NCBI GenBank assembly: GCA_910577885.1
Contig: CAJTNK010000012.1
Span: 1 to 31,914, forward strand
From: an uncultured Rikenella sp.
Lineage (GTDB): Bacteria > Bacteroidota > Bacteroidia > Bacteroidales > Rikenellaceae
Length of the DNA stretch: 31,914 nt
Reading direction: 5' to 3'
Shown here: in pieces, positions 13,807 to 22,546 of the stretch
Layout of the letters: each line of letters starts with the position of its first letter
Position numbering within the stretch: position 1 is the first letter of the stretch
Position numbers and translations under genes: made by a program
The notes under the pieces: model-generated
Seen by the model: only the letters and a program-made list of their open reading frames with translations
Told to the model about the DNA's origin: nothing
Database searches by the model: none

Positions 13807-16800
13807 GACGAAAAATAGGAATCATAGAGGGCGCCATGCGCTACCACCGGATCATGCTCCTGATCGTCGGGTTGCTGGTGGTGCTGGGGGTCTACGGGCT
13901 GGTGGTGATGCCCAAGCAGGAGTTTCCGCCGTTCACGATCCGCCAGGGGCTGATCGTGGGGGTCTACCCGGGGGCCACCTCCGAGGAGGTGGAAGAGCAG
14001 CTGGCCAAGCCGCTCGAACAGTTTCTCTTTACGTACAAGGAGGTCAAGAAGGCCAAGACCTACACCCTGTCGCAGAACGGCATGGTGTACACGATGGTGG
14101 AGCTGAACGACGACGTGCAGCACCGCGACGAGGTGTGGTCGAAGATCAAACACGGCGTCTCGGAGTTCAAGATGCAGCTTCCGGCGGGGGTGTTGGCGCT
14201 GGTGGTGAAGGACGACTTCGGCGACACGTCGGCCCTGCTGATCTCGCTGCAGTCCGAGGAGAAGACCTACCGCGAGCTGGAGGGCTACCTCGACGAGCTG
14301 GAGGGTCGGTTGCGTCGGATCGAATCGGTGTCGAACCTGCGTCGGTACGGCGTTCAGCGGGAGCAGATCACCGTGTGGTTCGACCCGGACAAGCTGGCGG
14401 CTTACGGGCTGGACCAGCGGGCGCTGATGGCGCGGCTTTTTGCGCAGGGGTTCACCACACTGGGGGGAACGGTCGACGCCGAGGGGCAGGAGCTGCCGAT
14501 CCACTTCGCGCCGGTCTACGACTCGGAGTACGAGATCGCCGAACAGATCGTCTACAGCGACCCGCAGGGCCACCTAATCCGGATGCGCGACGTGGCGCGG
14601 ATCGTGCGGGAGTATGCCGAGCCGGAGAGCTACGTGACCAATAACGGCCGTCGGGCGGTGATCCTCTCGATGGAGATGCGCGAGGGGAACAACATCGTCG
14701 AGTACGGCAAGGAGGTGGACCGCGTGCTGGCCGAGTTCGAAACCCGGCTGCCGGACGACGTGCAGGTGGAACGCATCGCCGACCAGCCGAAGGTGGTGGA
14801 CGACTCCGTGACGTCGTTCGTACGCGACCTGCTGGTGTCGATCGCAGTGGTGATTCTGGTGATGATGGTCCTGTTTCCGTTCCGGTCGGCGGTGGTGGCG
14901 GCCACCTCGATCCCGATCAGCATCTTCATCTCGATCGGCATCATGTACCTGGTCGACATTCCGCTGAACACGGCTACGCTGGCTGCGCTGATTATGGTCC
15001 TGGGGATGATCGTCGACAACTCGATCATCGTCGTGGACGCCTATCTCGAGAACCTGGACCGGGGGATGTCGCGCTGGTATGCGGCAGTGGCCAGCGCCAA
15101 GAACTACTTCGGGTCGATCTTTCTGGCCACGCTCTGCATCTGCATTATCTTCTTCCCGCTGCTGGTGACCATGACCGGCCAGTTTCTGGACTTCCTGCGC
15201 GACTTTCCGTGGACCATCACCATCTCGCTGATGGTGTCGCTGGTGCTGGCTATGATCTTCATTCCGTTCCTGGAATACGTGCTTATCACGACGGGCCTCA
15301 AGCAACGCAAGCCTCGCAAACGCGAGCGGGGGTCGATGCTCGACACGGTGGAACGGGGCTACGGCCATGTCCTGGACTGGACCTTCCGGTGGCCGTGGCT
15401 GACGATCCTGGGCGGGGTGGCGACGGTGGTGCTGGCCGGATGGCTGATGACGGGGCTGAAGGTGCGGATGATGCCGTTCGCCGACCGCGACCAGTTGGCC
15501 GTGGAGATCTTCCTGCCGCAGGGAGCGTCGCTGGAGCGGACCGAGGCGGTGGCCGACAGCGTTTATCGTGCGCTGGCGGGGGATAGCCGGGTGAAATCCG
15601 TGACGCAGTTCGTCGGCACGGCGTCGCCGCGGTTCCAGGCTACTTATGCGCCGAATTTGCCGTCGAAACACTACGCCCAGTTCATCGTCAACACGGAGTC
15701 GGTCGAGGCGACGCGGGGGCTGCTGGACAAGTATGCGAACAGCTGGGCGGACCGGTTTCCGGACGCTTACGTGAAGTTCAAGCAGCTCGACTACCAGAAC
15801 CTCGCGACACCCATCGAGGTGCGGTTCCGGGGCGAGGAGATCGCCGACCTGAAGCGGGCGGCCGACACGCTGATGGCCGGCATGCGGGAGATGGGCGAGC
15901 TGGTGTGGGTGCACACCAACTACGAGGAGCCGTTGGCGACGGTCCGCGTGCGGCTCGACCCGGCGGAATCGGCCCGGTTGGGAATCGACCGCATGGTAGC
16001 ACAGACGGAGTTGGCGGCTTGCTACTCGGGCTTCCCGGCGGGGACTCTCTGGGAGGGCGACTATCCGATCTCGGTAGTGCTGCGGGCCGAGGGAACCGAC
16101 CGCGACGCCTCGCCGGCGGGGATCGGCGACCGGTATATCGCCACGGCCGTACCGGGCGTTTCGGTGCCGCTGCGACAAGTCGCGACGGTCGAACCGGCCT
16201 GGAGCCAGGGACAGATCGTCCGCCGAAACGGCGTGCGCACCCTGAGCGTGATGGCCGACGTCCGGCGCGGATACAACGAGGGAGAAGCTTTCAAACAGGT
16301 CCGGCGACTGGTCGAGGCACAGACTCTCCCCGAGGGAGTCGAACTCGAATACGGCGGTGCGGTCGAGAGCGATGCCGAAATCACGGGACCGATCGTCAGC
16401 GGCATCTCGGCCGCGGCGTTCATCATCTTCCTCTTCCTGTTGATGAACTTCAAGAAAGTCAGCATCTCGGTGGTGGCCTTGGTGTCGATTTCGCTCTGTC
16501 TGCTGGGGGCCGCGCTGGGACTGTGGCTCACCGACACGGAATTCGGCTTGACCTGCGTCCTGGGGCTGATTAGCCTGATGGGGATCATCGTCCGCAACGC
16601 GATCATCATGTTCCAGCACGCCGAGGACCTGAGACTCAAAAAAAGGCTTCCGGCACGTGAAGCGGCCTACGATGCGGGACGTCGGAGGATGCTGCCGATC
16701 TTCCTCACGTCGGCTACGACGGCCGTCGGGGTGGTGCCGATGATTATCAGCCGGAGCTCGCTCTGGACCCCGATGGGGATCGTGATCTGTTTCGGGACGG

Positions 16801-16895
16801 TGGTGTCGATGGTGCTGGTGGTGACGGTGCTACCGGTCACCTACTGGAAGATTTTCGGAAACGTCAAGTTCAAAAAGAAGCCTTATGAAGCGTAG
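13803..16895 (+). CDS. RND efflux inner-membrane permease
   Basis: A 1030-residue proton-driven pump of the AcrB/HAE-1 type. It has the internally duplicated RND layout: TM1 at about 14-35, a large periplasmic loop, TMs 2-6 (about 340-500), TM7 at about 530, a second loop, and TMs 8-12 (about 860-1015). In TM4, 'MIVDNSIIVVDAYLEN' carries Asp405 next to Asn406, where AcrB has Asp407-Asp408. In TM10, 'IIVRNAII' carries Arg931 where AcrB has Lys940. Both variants occur in divergent HAE-1 pumps, so function is likely kept. It overlaps the adaptor by 4 nt and the TolC-like gene by 11 nt. The substrate is unknown. Confidence 0.95.
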   Translation: MRRKIGIIEGAMRYHRIMLLIVGLLVVLGVYGLVVMPKQEFPPFTIRQGLIVGVYPGATSEEVEEQLAKPLEQFLFTYKEVKKAKTYTLSQNGMVYTMVELNDDVQHRDEVWSKIKHGVSEFKMQLPAGVLALVVKDDFGDTSALLISLQSEEKTYRELEGYLDELEGRLRRIESVSNLRRYGVQREQITVWFDPDKLAAYGLDQRALMARLFAQGFTTLGGTVDAEGQELPIHFAPVYDSEYEIAEQIVYSDPQGHLIRMRDVARIVREYAEPESYVTNNGRRAVILSMEMREGNNIVEYGKEVDRVLAEFETRLPDDVQVERIADQPKVVDDSVTSFVRDLLVSIAVVILVMMVLFPFRSAVVAATSIPISIFISIGIMYLVDIPLNTATLAALIMVLGMIVDNSIIVVDAYLENLDRGMSRWYAAVASAKNYFGSIFLATLCICIIFFPLLVTMTGQFLDFLRDFPWTITISLMVSLVLAMIFIPFLEYVLITTGLKQRKPRKRERGSMLDTVERGYGHVLDWTFRWPWLTILGGVATVVLAGWLMTGLKVRMMPFADRDQLAVEIFLPQGASLERTEAVADSVYRALAGDSRVKSVTQFVGTASPRFQATYAPNLPSKHYAQFIVNTESVEATRGLLDKYANSWADRFPDAYVKFKQLDYQNLATPIEVRFRGEEIADLKRAADTLMAGMREMGELVWVHTNYEEPLATVRVRLDPAESARLGIDRMVAQTELAACYSGFPAGTLWEGDYPISVVLRAEGTDRDASPAGIGDRYIATAVPGVSVPLRQVATVEPAWSQGQIVRRNGVRTLSVMADVRRGYNEGEAFKQVRRLVEAQTLPEGVELEYGGAVESDAEITGPIVSGISAAAFIIFLFLLMNFKKVSISVVALVSISLCLLGAALGLWLTDTEFGLTCVLGLISLMGIIVRNAIIMFQHAEDLRLKKRLPAREAAYDAGRRRMLPIFLTSATTAVGVVPMIISRSSLWTPMGIVICFGTVVSMVLVVTVLPVTYWKIFGNVKFKKKPYEA

Positions 16896-18204
16896 TTTTT
16901 GGCTCCTCGTGGCAGCAGCGGCCGCCACGGGAAGCGCGGCGGCGCAGGAAGCGACCGTCGCCGGGAGATATACGTTGGAAGAGTGCCGGACGTTGGCGCT
17001 GGAGAACAACACGAAGATGAAAAACGGCCGGTTGGCGCTCGAGGCGGCGACACAGACCCGGCGAGAGGCTTTTACGCACTACTTTCCGACAGTGAGCGCG
17101 GCGGGGATGGCTTTTACGGCCAGCCACGACATGTTGAAGCTCTCGGTGCCGATCGAACTGCCGATCCCGGGGCTGCAGCTTCCGCCGCTCGGGATCGGGA
17201 TGATGAAAAACGGCCTGATGGGCGGTGTGACGGCCTTTCAGCCGGTTTTTGCGGGTCGACAAGTGGCGGTGGGCAACCGTCTGGCCCGGATCGGCGAAGA
17301 GGCCGGCGGGCTGAAACTCCGGGTCTCGGAACGCGAGGTGACGGAGACCGTGGAACGCTACTTCTGGCAGGTAGTGGCCTTGCGCGGAAAGCTCCGAACG
17401 CTCGACGCGGCCGACCGACAGGTGGCCCGGATCCGGAGTGACGTCGAAGCGGCTGTTCGGGCGGGGATCGCCACACGCAACGACCTCCTGCGGGTGGAGC
17501 TGCGGCAGCAGGAGCTGGCCGGTTCACGGCTGAAGGTCGACAACGGGATCCGGGTGTCGCTCCTGCTGCTGGCCCAGTACGTGGGCGCCCCGCTGACGGA
17601 GCCGTTCGACATCGAGGCCGGCGAGATCGGCCCGATCGATTCGCCGGAAGGGTGGTACACGGACCCGGCCGCGGCGGCCGAAGCCCGGCCCGAAGCCCGG
17701 CTGCTGGACCGGCAGGTCGAAGCCTCACGCCAGCAGATCCGCATGACGCGCGGCAAGAACATGCCGACGGTAGGGGTCGGTGCGGGCTACCTGTACCACG
17801 ACCTCACAGGGCAGAGCAACGACTTCGGAATGCTCTTCGCCAGCGTCTCGGTGCCGATCACGGGTTGGTGGGGCGGCTCGCACGCGGTGCGGCGCGAACA
17901 GCTCAAACGGCAACAGGCCGAAAACGAACGCCGACAAGCCGTCGAGCTCATGGAGGTCGAAATCTCGCAGTGCTGGAACGAACTCCAGGAGGCCTATGCC
18001 CAGGTGCAACTCTCCGAACGCTCCATCGCCTCGGCCTCCGAGAACTTGCGTCTGAACGAGGAGTACTTCCGCGCCGGTACGGCCGCGCTGAGCGACCTGC
18101 TCGACGCCCAAACGCTCCTCCAACAAAGCCACGACCAATGGACCGAGGCAACCACGGACTACCGCGTGAAACTCGCCAAATACCAACTCCTCACCCTCCA
18201 CTAA
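16885..18204 (+). CDS. TolC family outer-membrane efflux protein
   Basis: A 439-residue outer-membrane channel. A signal peptide (cleavage near SAAAQ, about residue 21) is followed by the two OEP repeats of the family: 'YTLEECRTLALENN' opens the first and 'LLDRQVEASRQQIRMTRGKN' the second, with long alpha-helical stretches such as 'NELQEAYAQVQLSERSIASA' and the closing 'YFRAGTAALSDLLDAQTLLQ'. It overlaps the permease gene by 11 nt in another frame and completes the tripartite pump. No clear terminator follows; repeat copy C starts about 30 nt downstream and may serve as one. Confidence 0.93.
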   Translation: MKRSFWLLVAAAAATGSAAAQEATVAGRYTLEECRTLALENNTKMKNGRLALEAATQTRREAFTHYFPTVSAAGMAFTASHDMLKLSVPIELPIPGLQLPPLGIGMMKNGLMGGVTAFQPVFAGRQVAVGNRLARIGEEAGGLKLRVSEREVTETVERYFWQVVALRGKLRTLDAADRQVARIRSDVEAAVRAGIATRNDLLRVELRQQELAGSRLKVDNGIRVSLLLLAQYVGAPLTEPFDIEAGEIGPIDSPEGWYTDPAAAAEARPEARLLDRQVEASRQQIRMTRGKNMPTVGVGAGYLYHDLTGQSNDFGMLFASVSVPITGWWGGSHAVRREQLKRQQAENERRQAVELMEVEISQCWNELQEAYAQVQLSERSIASASENLRLNEEYFRAGTAALSDLLDAQTLLQQSHDQWTEATTDYRVKLAKYQLLTLH

Positions 18205-18236
18205 CTGTTTTGCTTTCGCGTAGTTTGCAAACTGTA

Positions 18237-18655
18237 TTTGGTGAACTGGATAGAACTGTTCTTACTAACTTCGCTTTCCTCGCATTGCCTCGGCATAATA
18301 TGCAAGCGGTCTTTAGCTACGGGAGGGTACTGTTCTTTTTGTGAACAAAAAGAACAAAAAAAACTTCCGAGCGCATCCCTGCGGGATGCTTTGGCCGTGT
18401 CAGCCTGTGTTTATGGGTGGGGTCTCTTTTTGGGCGCGCTTTTCTGCGAGCTAAAACTCATAGCGCGCCTAAAAGAAACCCACCCATACCTTAAGGACTG
18501 CGGAGCTTAAGGCGTAGCGTATGCTAGCTCAAAAGTTTTTGGTGCCGCTTTTTACAAAAAGCGGCAGTCCCAGCTCGTAGCCAATGAACGGCTGGCAAAC
18601 TATACGAAAGCAGAACGAGAGAAGCGAGAGTAATAAAGAACGGTACCCTCCTGCA
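18237..18655 (+). repeat. Family 1 repeat, copy C (longest copy)
   Basis: This copy shows both arms. Left arm 18237-18321 (GGTGAACTGGATAGAACTG onward) matches the arm of copy E at 31770-31856. The core starts with GGAGGGTACTGTTC at 18322. Hairpins: 18332-18355, 18373-18389 (GCATCCC/GGGATGC), the large one 18415-18485, and 18544-18565 (GCCGCTTTTT/AAAAAGCGGC). The last stem differs in sequence from copies B and D but stays perfectly paired. The right arm ends in GGTACCCTCC near 18655. It fills the gap between the efflux operon and polA. A short plus-strand ORF (18238-18510) running into it is not convincing. Confidence 0.85.
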
Positions 18656-18692
18656 CTAAGAACGATTACAAATCAGCCGAGGCAGAGCAGGT

Positions 18693-21569
18693 TTAGTGGG
18701 CATCGAGCCAGCTGGTACCGGCCTGTGCTTCGACCAGGAGCGGGACCGCGAGTGCGGCCGCTGCGGCCATCGCCTCCGAGACAAGCGCGGTGATGGCCGT
18801 CACCTCGGTCTGCGGGACTTCGAGGACCAGTTCGTCGTGGACCTGGAGGACGATTCGAGCCGCGCTGCCCCGTTGTCGGAGCAGGCGGTCGACCTCGATC
18901 ATCGCAATCTTCATGATATCGGCCGCACTACCCTGGATCGGAGCATTGATGGCGTTTCGTTCGGCGAGCGATCGGGTCATCGAGTTGTCCGACCGGATGT
19001 CGCGCAGGTAGCGTCTGCGTCCGAAGATCGTCTCGACATAGCCTCTCTCACGCGCCTCGGCCACCACGCGATCCATGTAGGCTTTGACCCCCGGATAGTG
19101 GGTGAAGTATCCGTCGATCAGGGACTTGGCCTCGGGCCGCGGGATGCGCAGACGTGTCGCGAGGCCGAACGCCGAGATGCCGTAGATGATGCCGAAATTG
19201 GCTGTTTTTGCCCGTCTGCGCTGCTCGCGTGTCACCTCGTCGAGCGACACGCCGAACACCCGGGCCGCCGTGGCCGTATGGATGTCCTCACCGTCACGGA
19301 AGGCCTGTTGCAACGCCTCGTCGCCCGACAGATGGGCCATGATGCGCAGTTCGACCTGCGAGTAGTCGGCCGACACGATCACATGATCGTGGTCCGGAGC
19401 CGTGAAAGCCTTGCGGATCTCGCGGCCCGCTGCGTCGCGAATCGGGATGTTCTGCAGATTGGGGTTGGTCGAGCTGAGCCGCCCGGTGGCCGTCACCGCC
19501 TGATTGAACGACGTGTGGATGCGCCCGGTGGCCGGGTGGATCAGCTGCGGAAGGGCCTCGATATAGGTCGACAGAAGTTTTTTCAGCCCCCTGTATTCCA
19601 GAATCTTATCAATGACCGGATGTTTGTCCGAGAGCGACTGGAGGTACTCCTCGTCGGTCCGGAACTGCCCGGTGCGGGTCTTCTTGGGCTTGGGGTCGAT
19701 GCGGAGCGTCCCGAACAGCACGTCGCCCAGCTGTTTGGCCGAGTTGACGTTCAGTTCCGGCGCCCCGGTCATCTCGCGTATCTCGGCCTCGAGCCTGGCC
19801 GCTTCGACGGTGAGCGCCGCCCCCGACTCGCCCAGGATCTCGCGGTCCACGAAGACCCCGGCGAACTCCATCCGCGCCAGAACCGGAATCAACGGCGCTT
19901 CGATCCGCCGGTAGAGCTCCGTCTGACCGGTCTCCTCCAGCAGCGGCCACAACCGGCCGTAGAGTTGCAGCGTAATGTCGGCGTCCTCGGCCGCATACTC
20001 CGCCACGGCCGACGGATCGGCCTGTGCCATCGAGATCTGTTTCGCGCCCCGACCGATCAGCGCCTCGATCGGCACCGGATCGTAACTCAAGAAACTCCGG
20101 GCCAGAAAATCCATGCCGTGGCGCGCCTCCGGGTCGAGGAGGTAGTGGACGATCATCGTGTCGTAGAGCTCGCCCCGCACCTCGATCCCCGCCGCATGGC
20201 GCAACACCAGCATATCGAACTTGATGTTCTGGCCGATTTTTCCGATCCGCTCCTCCTCGAACAGCGGCCTCAAGGCCGCCAGGACGCTTGCCCGCCGTTC
20301 GGCCGTCGGCGTGGGCACCCACCAGGCCTCGTGCGGTTCGACGGCAAACGAAAGTCCCACCAGGTCCGACTGCAGGGGGTCGATGCCGGAGGTCTCGGTG
20401 TCGAAACAAAAGCGGTCGACACCTCCCAACCGCTCGACCAGCGCGGCCAACTGCTCATCGGTATCGACGGTTCGGTAGTCGTGTTCCGTGGTCAGAATCG
20501 TGGCATACCCGGCCTGTGCTTCATCGGCCGCCGGCTGAGGCGTGGGCGGAACCGTCAACTCCGGCAACGCCGCTCCCTGTTCGCCGGCTGCGTCGAAGAG
20601 CGACATCTGCCCCACGAGCTGCGAATAGGGTTTCGGTTTGCCGGGTTTCTTGCTGAGCGGAGGCAGCGTAGTGGCATTCAGCGCGCTGCTGTGGAACAAC
20701 CGACTGTCGATGTCCCGCAACAGGAGGTTGAACCCGTGTTCGATATAGATGCTCCGCAGCGCAGCATAGTCCGGTTCCTCGATCCGCAGGGCCTCGGGGT
20801 CGAACTCGATCGGCACATCCAACTTGATGGTGGCCAAGACTTTCGACAACCGGAGCTGCTCCTGGTTGTCGAGCACCGACGCCCGGAGTTTCGGGGTCAG
20901 CGCATCGGCGTTGGCAATGATCGCCTCGACGTCGCCCCATTCGGCCACCAGTTTCCGCGCCCCCTTTTCGCCCACGCCCGGCACTCCGGGGATGTTGTCC
21001 GAAGCGTCGCCCCACAGGGCCAGGATATCGATCACCTGCCGCGGATCGGCAATCCCGTAGTTCTCGCACACCTTATCCAACCCCACGATGTCGATCCCCT
21101 CGCCCCCCTTGGCGGGTTTGTACATGCTGACGTTCTCTTTGATGAGCTGTCCGTAGTCCTTGTCGGGGGTGACCATATAGACGTCATACTCGCCGCAGCA
21201 CGAGGCCTTGTAGGACAAGGTGCCGATGACGTCGTCGGCCTCGTAGCCGGCCACCTCCAGGACCGGAATCCGCATCGCCTCCAATATCGCCTTGATGTGC
21301 GGCACGGCGGCGATAATGTCCTCCGGCGTGGCATCCCGGTTGGCCTTGTAGTCCGGAAACAGCTCTCGACGAAACGAACCACCCGGGGGATCGAAAGCCA
21401 CCCCCAGGTACTTGGGCTGTTCGCGCACCATCAGCTCGTTCAGGAACTTGGCAAACCCGAAAATCGCCGAGGTATTCAACCCCTGCGCATTCCGCATCGG
21501 CCGGTTGATGAAAGCGTAATGAAATCGGAATATCAACGCGTAGGCGTCGATCAGAAAGAGTTTCTCCAT
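18693..21569 (-). CDS. polA: DNA polymerase I
   Basis: A 958-residue enzyme for DNA repair and Okazaki fragment processing. All three activities look intact. The 5'-3' exonuclease (1-290) shows 'GYEADDVIGTLSYKA', 'TPDKDYGQL' and 'GDASDNIPGVPGVGEKGA'. The 3'-5' proofreading domain has 'FDTETSGID' (about 386-394). The polymerase domain has motif A 'DYSQVELR' (about 732), motif B 'RRRAKTANFGIIYG' (about 785-800) and motif C 'VHDELVLEVP' (about 908). The start has a usable ribosome site (TTACGAGG). It follows queD by 84 nt on the same strand and may be cotranscribed with it. Confidence 0.97.
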   Translation of the reverse strand: MEKLFLIDAYALIFRFHYAFINRPMRNAQGLNTSAIFGFAKFLNELMVREQPKYLGVAFDPPGGSFRRELFPDYKANRDATPEDIIAAVPHIKAILEAMRIPVLEVAGYEADDVIGTLSYKASCCGEYDVYMVTPDKDYGQLIKENVSMYKPAKGGEGIDIVGLDKVCENYGIADPRQVIDILALWGDASDNIPGVPGVGEKGARKLVAEWGDVEAIIANADALTPKLRASVLDNQEQLRLSKVLATIKLDVPIEFDPEALRIEEPDYAALRSIYIEHGFNLLLRDIDSRLFHSSALNATTLPPLSKKPGKPKPYSQLVGQMSLFDAAGEQGAALPELTVPPTPQPAADEAQAGYATILTTEHDYRTVDTDEQLAALVERLGGVDRFCFDTETSGIDPLQSDLVGLSFAVEPHEAWWVPTPTAERRASVLAALRPLFEEERIGKIGQNIKFDMLVLRHAAGIEVRGELYDTMIVHYLLDPEARHGMDFLARSFLSYDPVPIEALIGRGAKQISMAQADPSAVAEYAAEDADITLQLYGRLWPLLEETGQTELYRRIEAPLIPVLARMEFAGVFVDREILGESGAALTVEAARLEAEIREMTGAPELNVNSAKQLGDVLFGTLRIDPKPKKTRTGQFRTDEEYLQSLSDKHPVIDKILEYRGLKKLLSTYIEALPQLIHPATGRIHTSFNQAVTATGRLSSTNPNLQNIPIRDAAGREIRKAFTAPDHDHVIVSADYSQVELRIMAHLSGDEALQQAFRDGEDIHTATAARVFGVSLDEVTREQRRRAKTANFGIIYGISAFGLATRLRIPRPEAKSLIDGYFTHYPGVKAYMDRVVAEARERGYVETIFGRRRYLRDIRSDNSMTRSLAERNAINAPIQGSAADIMKIAMIEVDRLLRQRGSAARIVLQVHDELVLEVPQTEVTAITALVSEAMAAAAALAVPLLVEAQAGTSWLDAH

Positions 21570-21653
21570 CCTCGTAATAAATCTCTCTATGAATCACCCG
21601 ATGATACGGGCTCTTTTCTTTCGGTCTACCCCGCGACCGGTCGCCTCCCCCGC

Positions 21654-22109
21654 CTACCGGTTATCCTCGGCCCGCCACGTGGCGTAGGATTTGGCGGTTT
21701 CGTAGAGGCGCACCTCGGCCAGCCGAACCCCCGCGGGCAGTTGTTCGGCGATCTGCGGCGCCCACCGGGCGAGCATCTGCTCGCAGGTGGGCTGGTAGTC
21801 GACCAGGCAGACCCGCTCCCAACGGTCGCGAAGCCGCTCCAGCAGCGCGGCATTCTCGGGCGTCCGTCGCAACACGAAAGCGTGGTCGTAGCGGTCGACG
21901 ATCAACCGGTTGACAATCCGCTTCAGCTCGCCGAAGTCCATCACCATGCCGTACTTCGGGCTCTGCGGATCGTCGCACGGACTCCCGCTCACGGTCACGA
22001 ACAACCGATAGGAGTGCCCATGCACGTGCCGGCACATCCCGTCATACCCCTCCAAGGCATGCGCCATCTCGAACGCAAACTCCCGGGTCAATCGTATCGT
22101 CGGTTTCAT
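21654..22109 (-). CDS. queD: 6-pyruvoyl-tetrahydropterin synthase family, probable 6-carboxy-tetrahydropterin synthase
   Basis: A 151-residue enzyme of the T-fold superfamily that would turn 7,8-dihydroneopterin triphosphate into 6-carboxy-tetrahydropterin for queuosine. Zinc ligands His17, His30 and His32 and the catalytic Cys26 are visible; 'CRHVHGH' fits the CxxxHGH pattern of QueD. Asp75-His76 ('DRYDHAF') and the late glutamate in 'YETAKSYATW' complete the active site. No other queuosine gene is in the window. It may be transcribed with polA, which starts 84 nt downstream. Confidence 0.88.
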   Translation of the reverse strand: MKPTIRLTREFAFEMAHALEGYDGMCRHVHGHSYRLFVTVSGSPCDDPQSPKYGMVMDFGELKRIVNRLIVDRYDHAFVLRRTPENAALLERLRDRWERVCLVDYQPTCEQMLARWAPQIAEQLPAGVRLAEVRLYETAKSYATWRAEDNR

Positions 22110-22130
22110 CTTCCTATCCTTTTTTAGTTA

Positions 22131-22546
22131 TTCGTCCTCGTGAGCCGGTGCCGCTCGGCACCCGAAAGCTCCAGCGGGCCGCCGCCAGCAGAAGCTTTGG
22201 AAAGAAAAGCCCAGCCCTCGAGTGCCGAGCGGCACCGCGCCGCGGGGGATGGCGGCGACTCGCGCGACCCATAGGGTCGCAATTTCTCTGTCTGCAGCCC
22301 AATTCTCAAGCGCCCTACCCCGCCCAATGGTCATTGACCGCGCGCATGGGGAAATCATTTCCGATAAACTCTTCGTTTATCGGTTTGATTTCCTCCTAAG
22401 GCGTGGCGCGCGGTGGTTTGAGAGAACTGGCCTCAAGCCGGCCGGGCTCCGCTTCCGCCGCGGGGGCGCGCCCAAAGGGCGTCTTACTGGCCATCCGGGA
22501 GAGAAAAACCCACCAAAACCCGCACTCTGCGCCCCCCCCAAGCCCC
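22131..22546 (-). repeat. Family 2 structured repeat, copy 2
   Basis: This fills the queD-thiC gap and reads in the opposite direction to copy 1. Its core hairpin (22338-22413) pairs CCGCGCG/CGCGCGG, then GGAAATCA/TGATTTCC, then CCGATAAAC/GTTTATCGG around GAAGA. The inner stems have the same lengths as in copy 1 (8 and 9 bp, 5-nt loop) but mostly different bases. The flanks CACCGCGCGCCACGCCTTA and GCGCGCGGTCAATGAC match copy 1, as does the 'CCCGGATGGCC' zone at 22485-22497. Two GTGCCG..CGGCAC hairpins lie at 22148-22161 and 22222-22235. I see no gene here. Confidence 0.75.

Noticed and set aside
14574..16619. A 681-codon minus-strand open frame opposite the RND permease gene
   Set aside because: Shadow of a clearly real pump gene; the sequence is dominated by His, Arg, Asp and Gln and has no membrane helices or motifs.
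18238..18510. A 90-codon plus-strand ORF inside repeat copy C
   Set aside because: It lies wholly within the repeat, is not kept in the other copies, and starts with the repeat arm.
18696..22127. A 1143-codon plus-strand open frame opposite polA and queD
   Set aside because: It is the antisense of two complete genes in GC-rich DNA; the translation is rich in Arg, His and Asp without domains and lacks family features.
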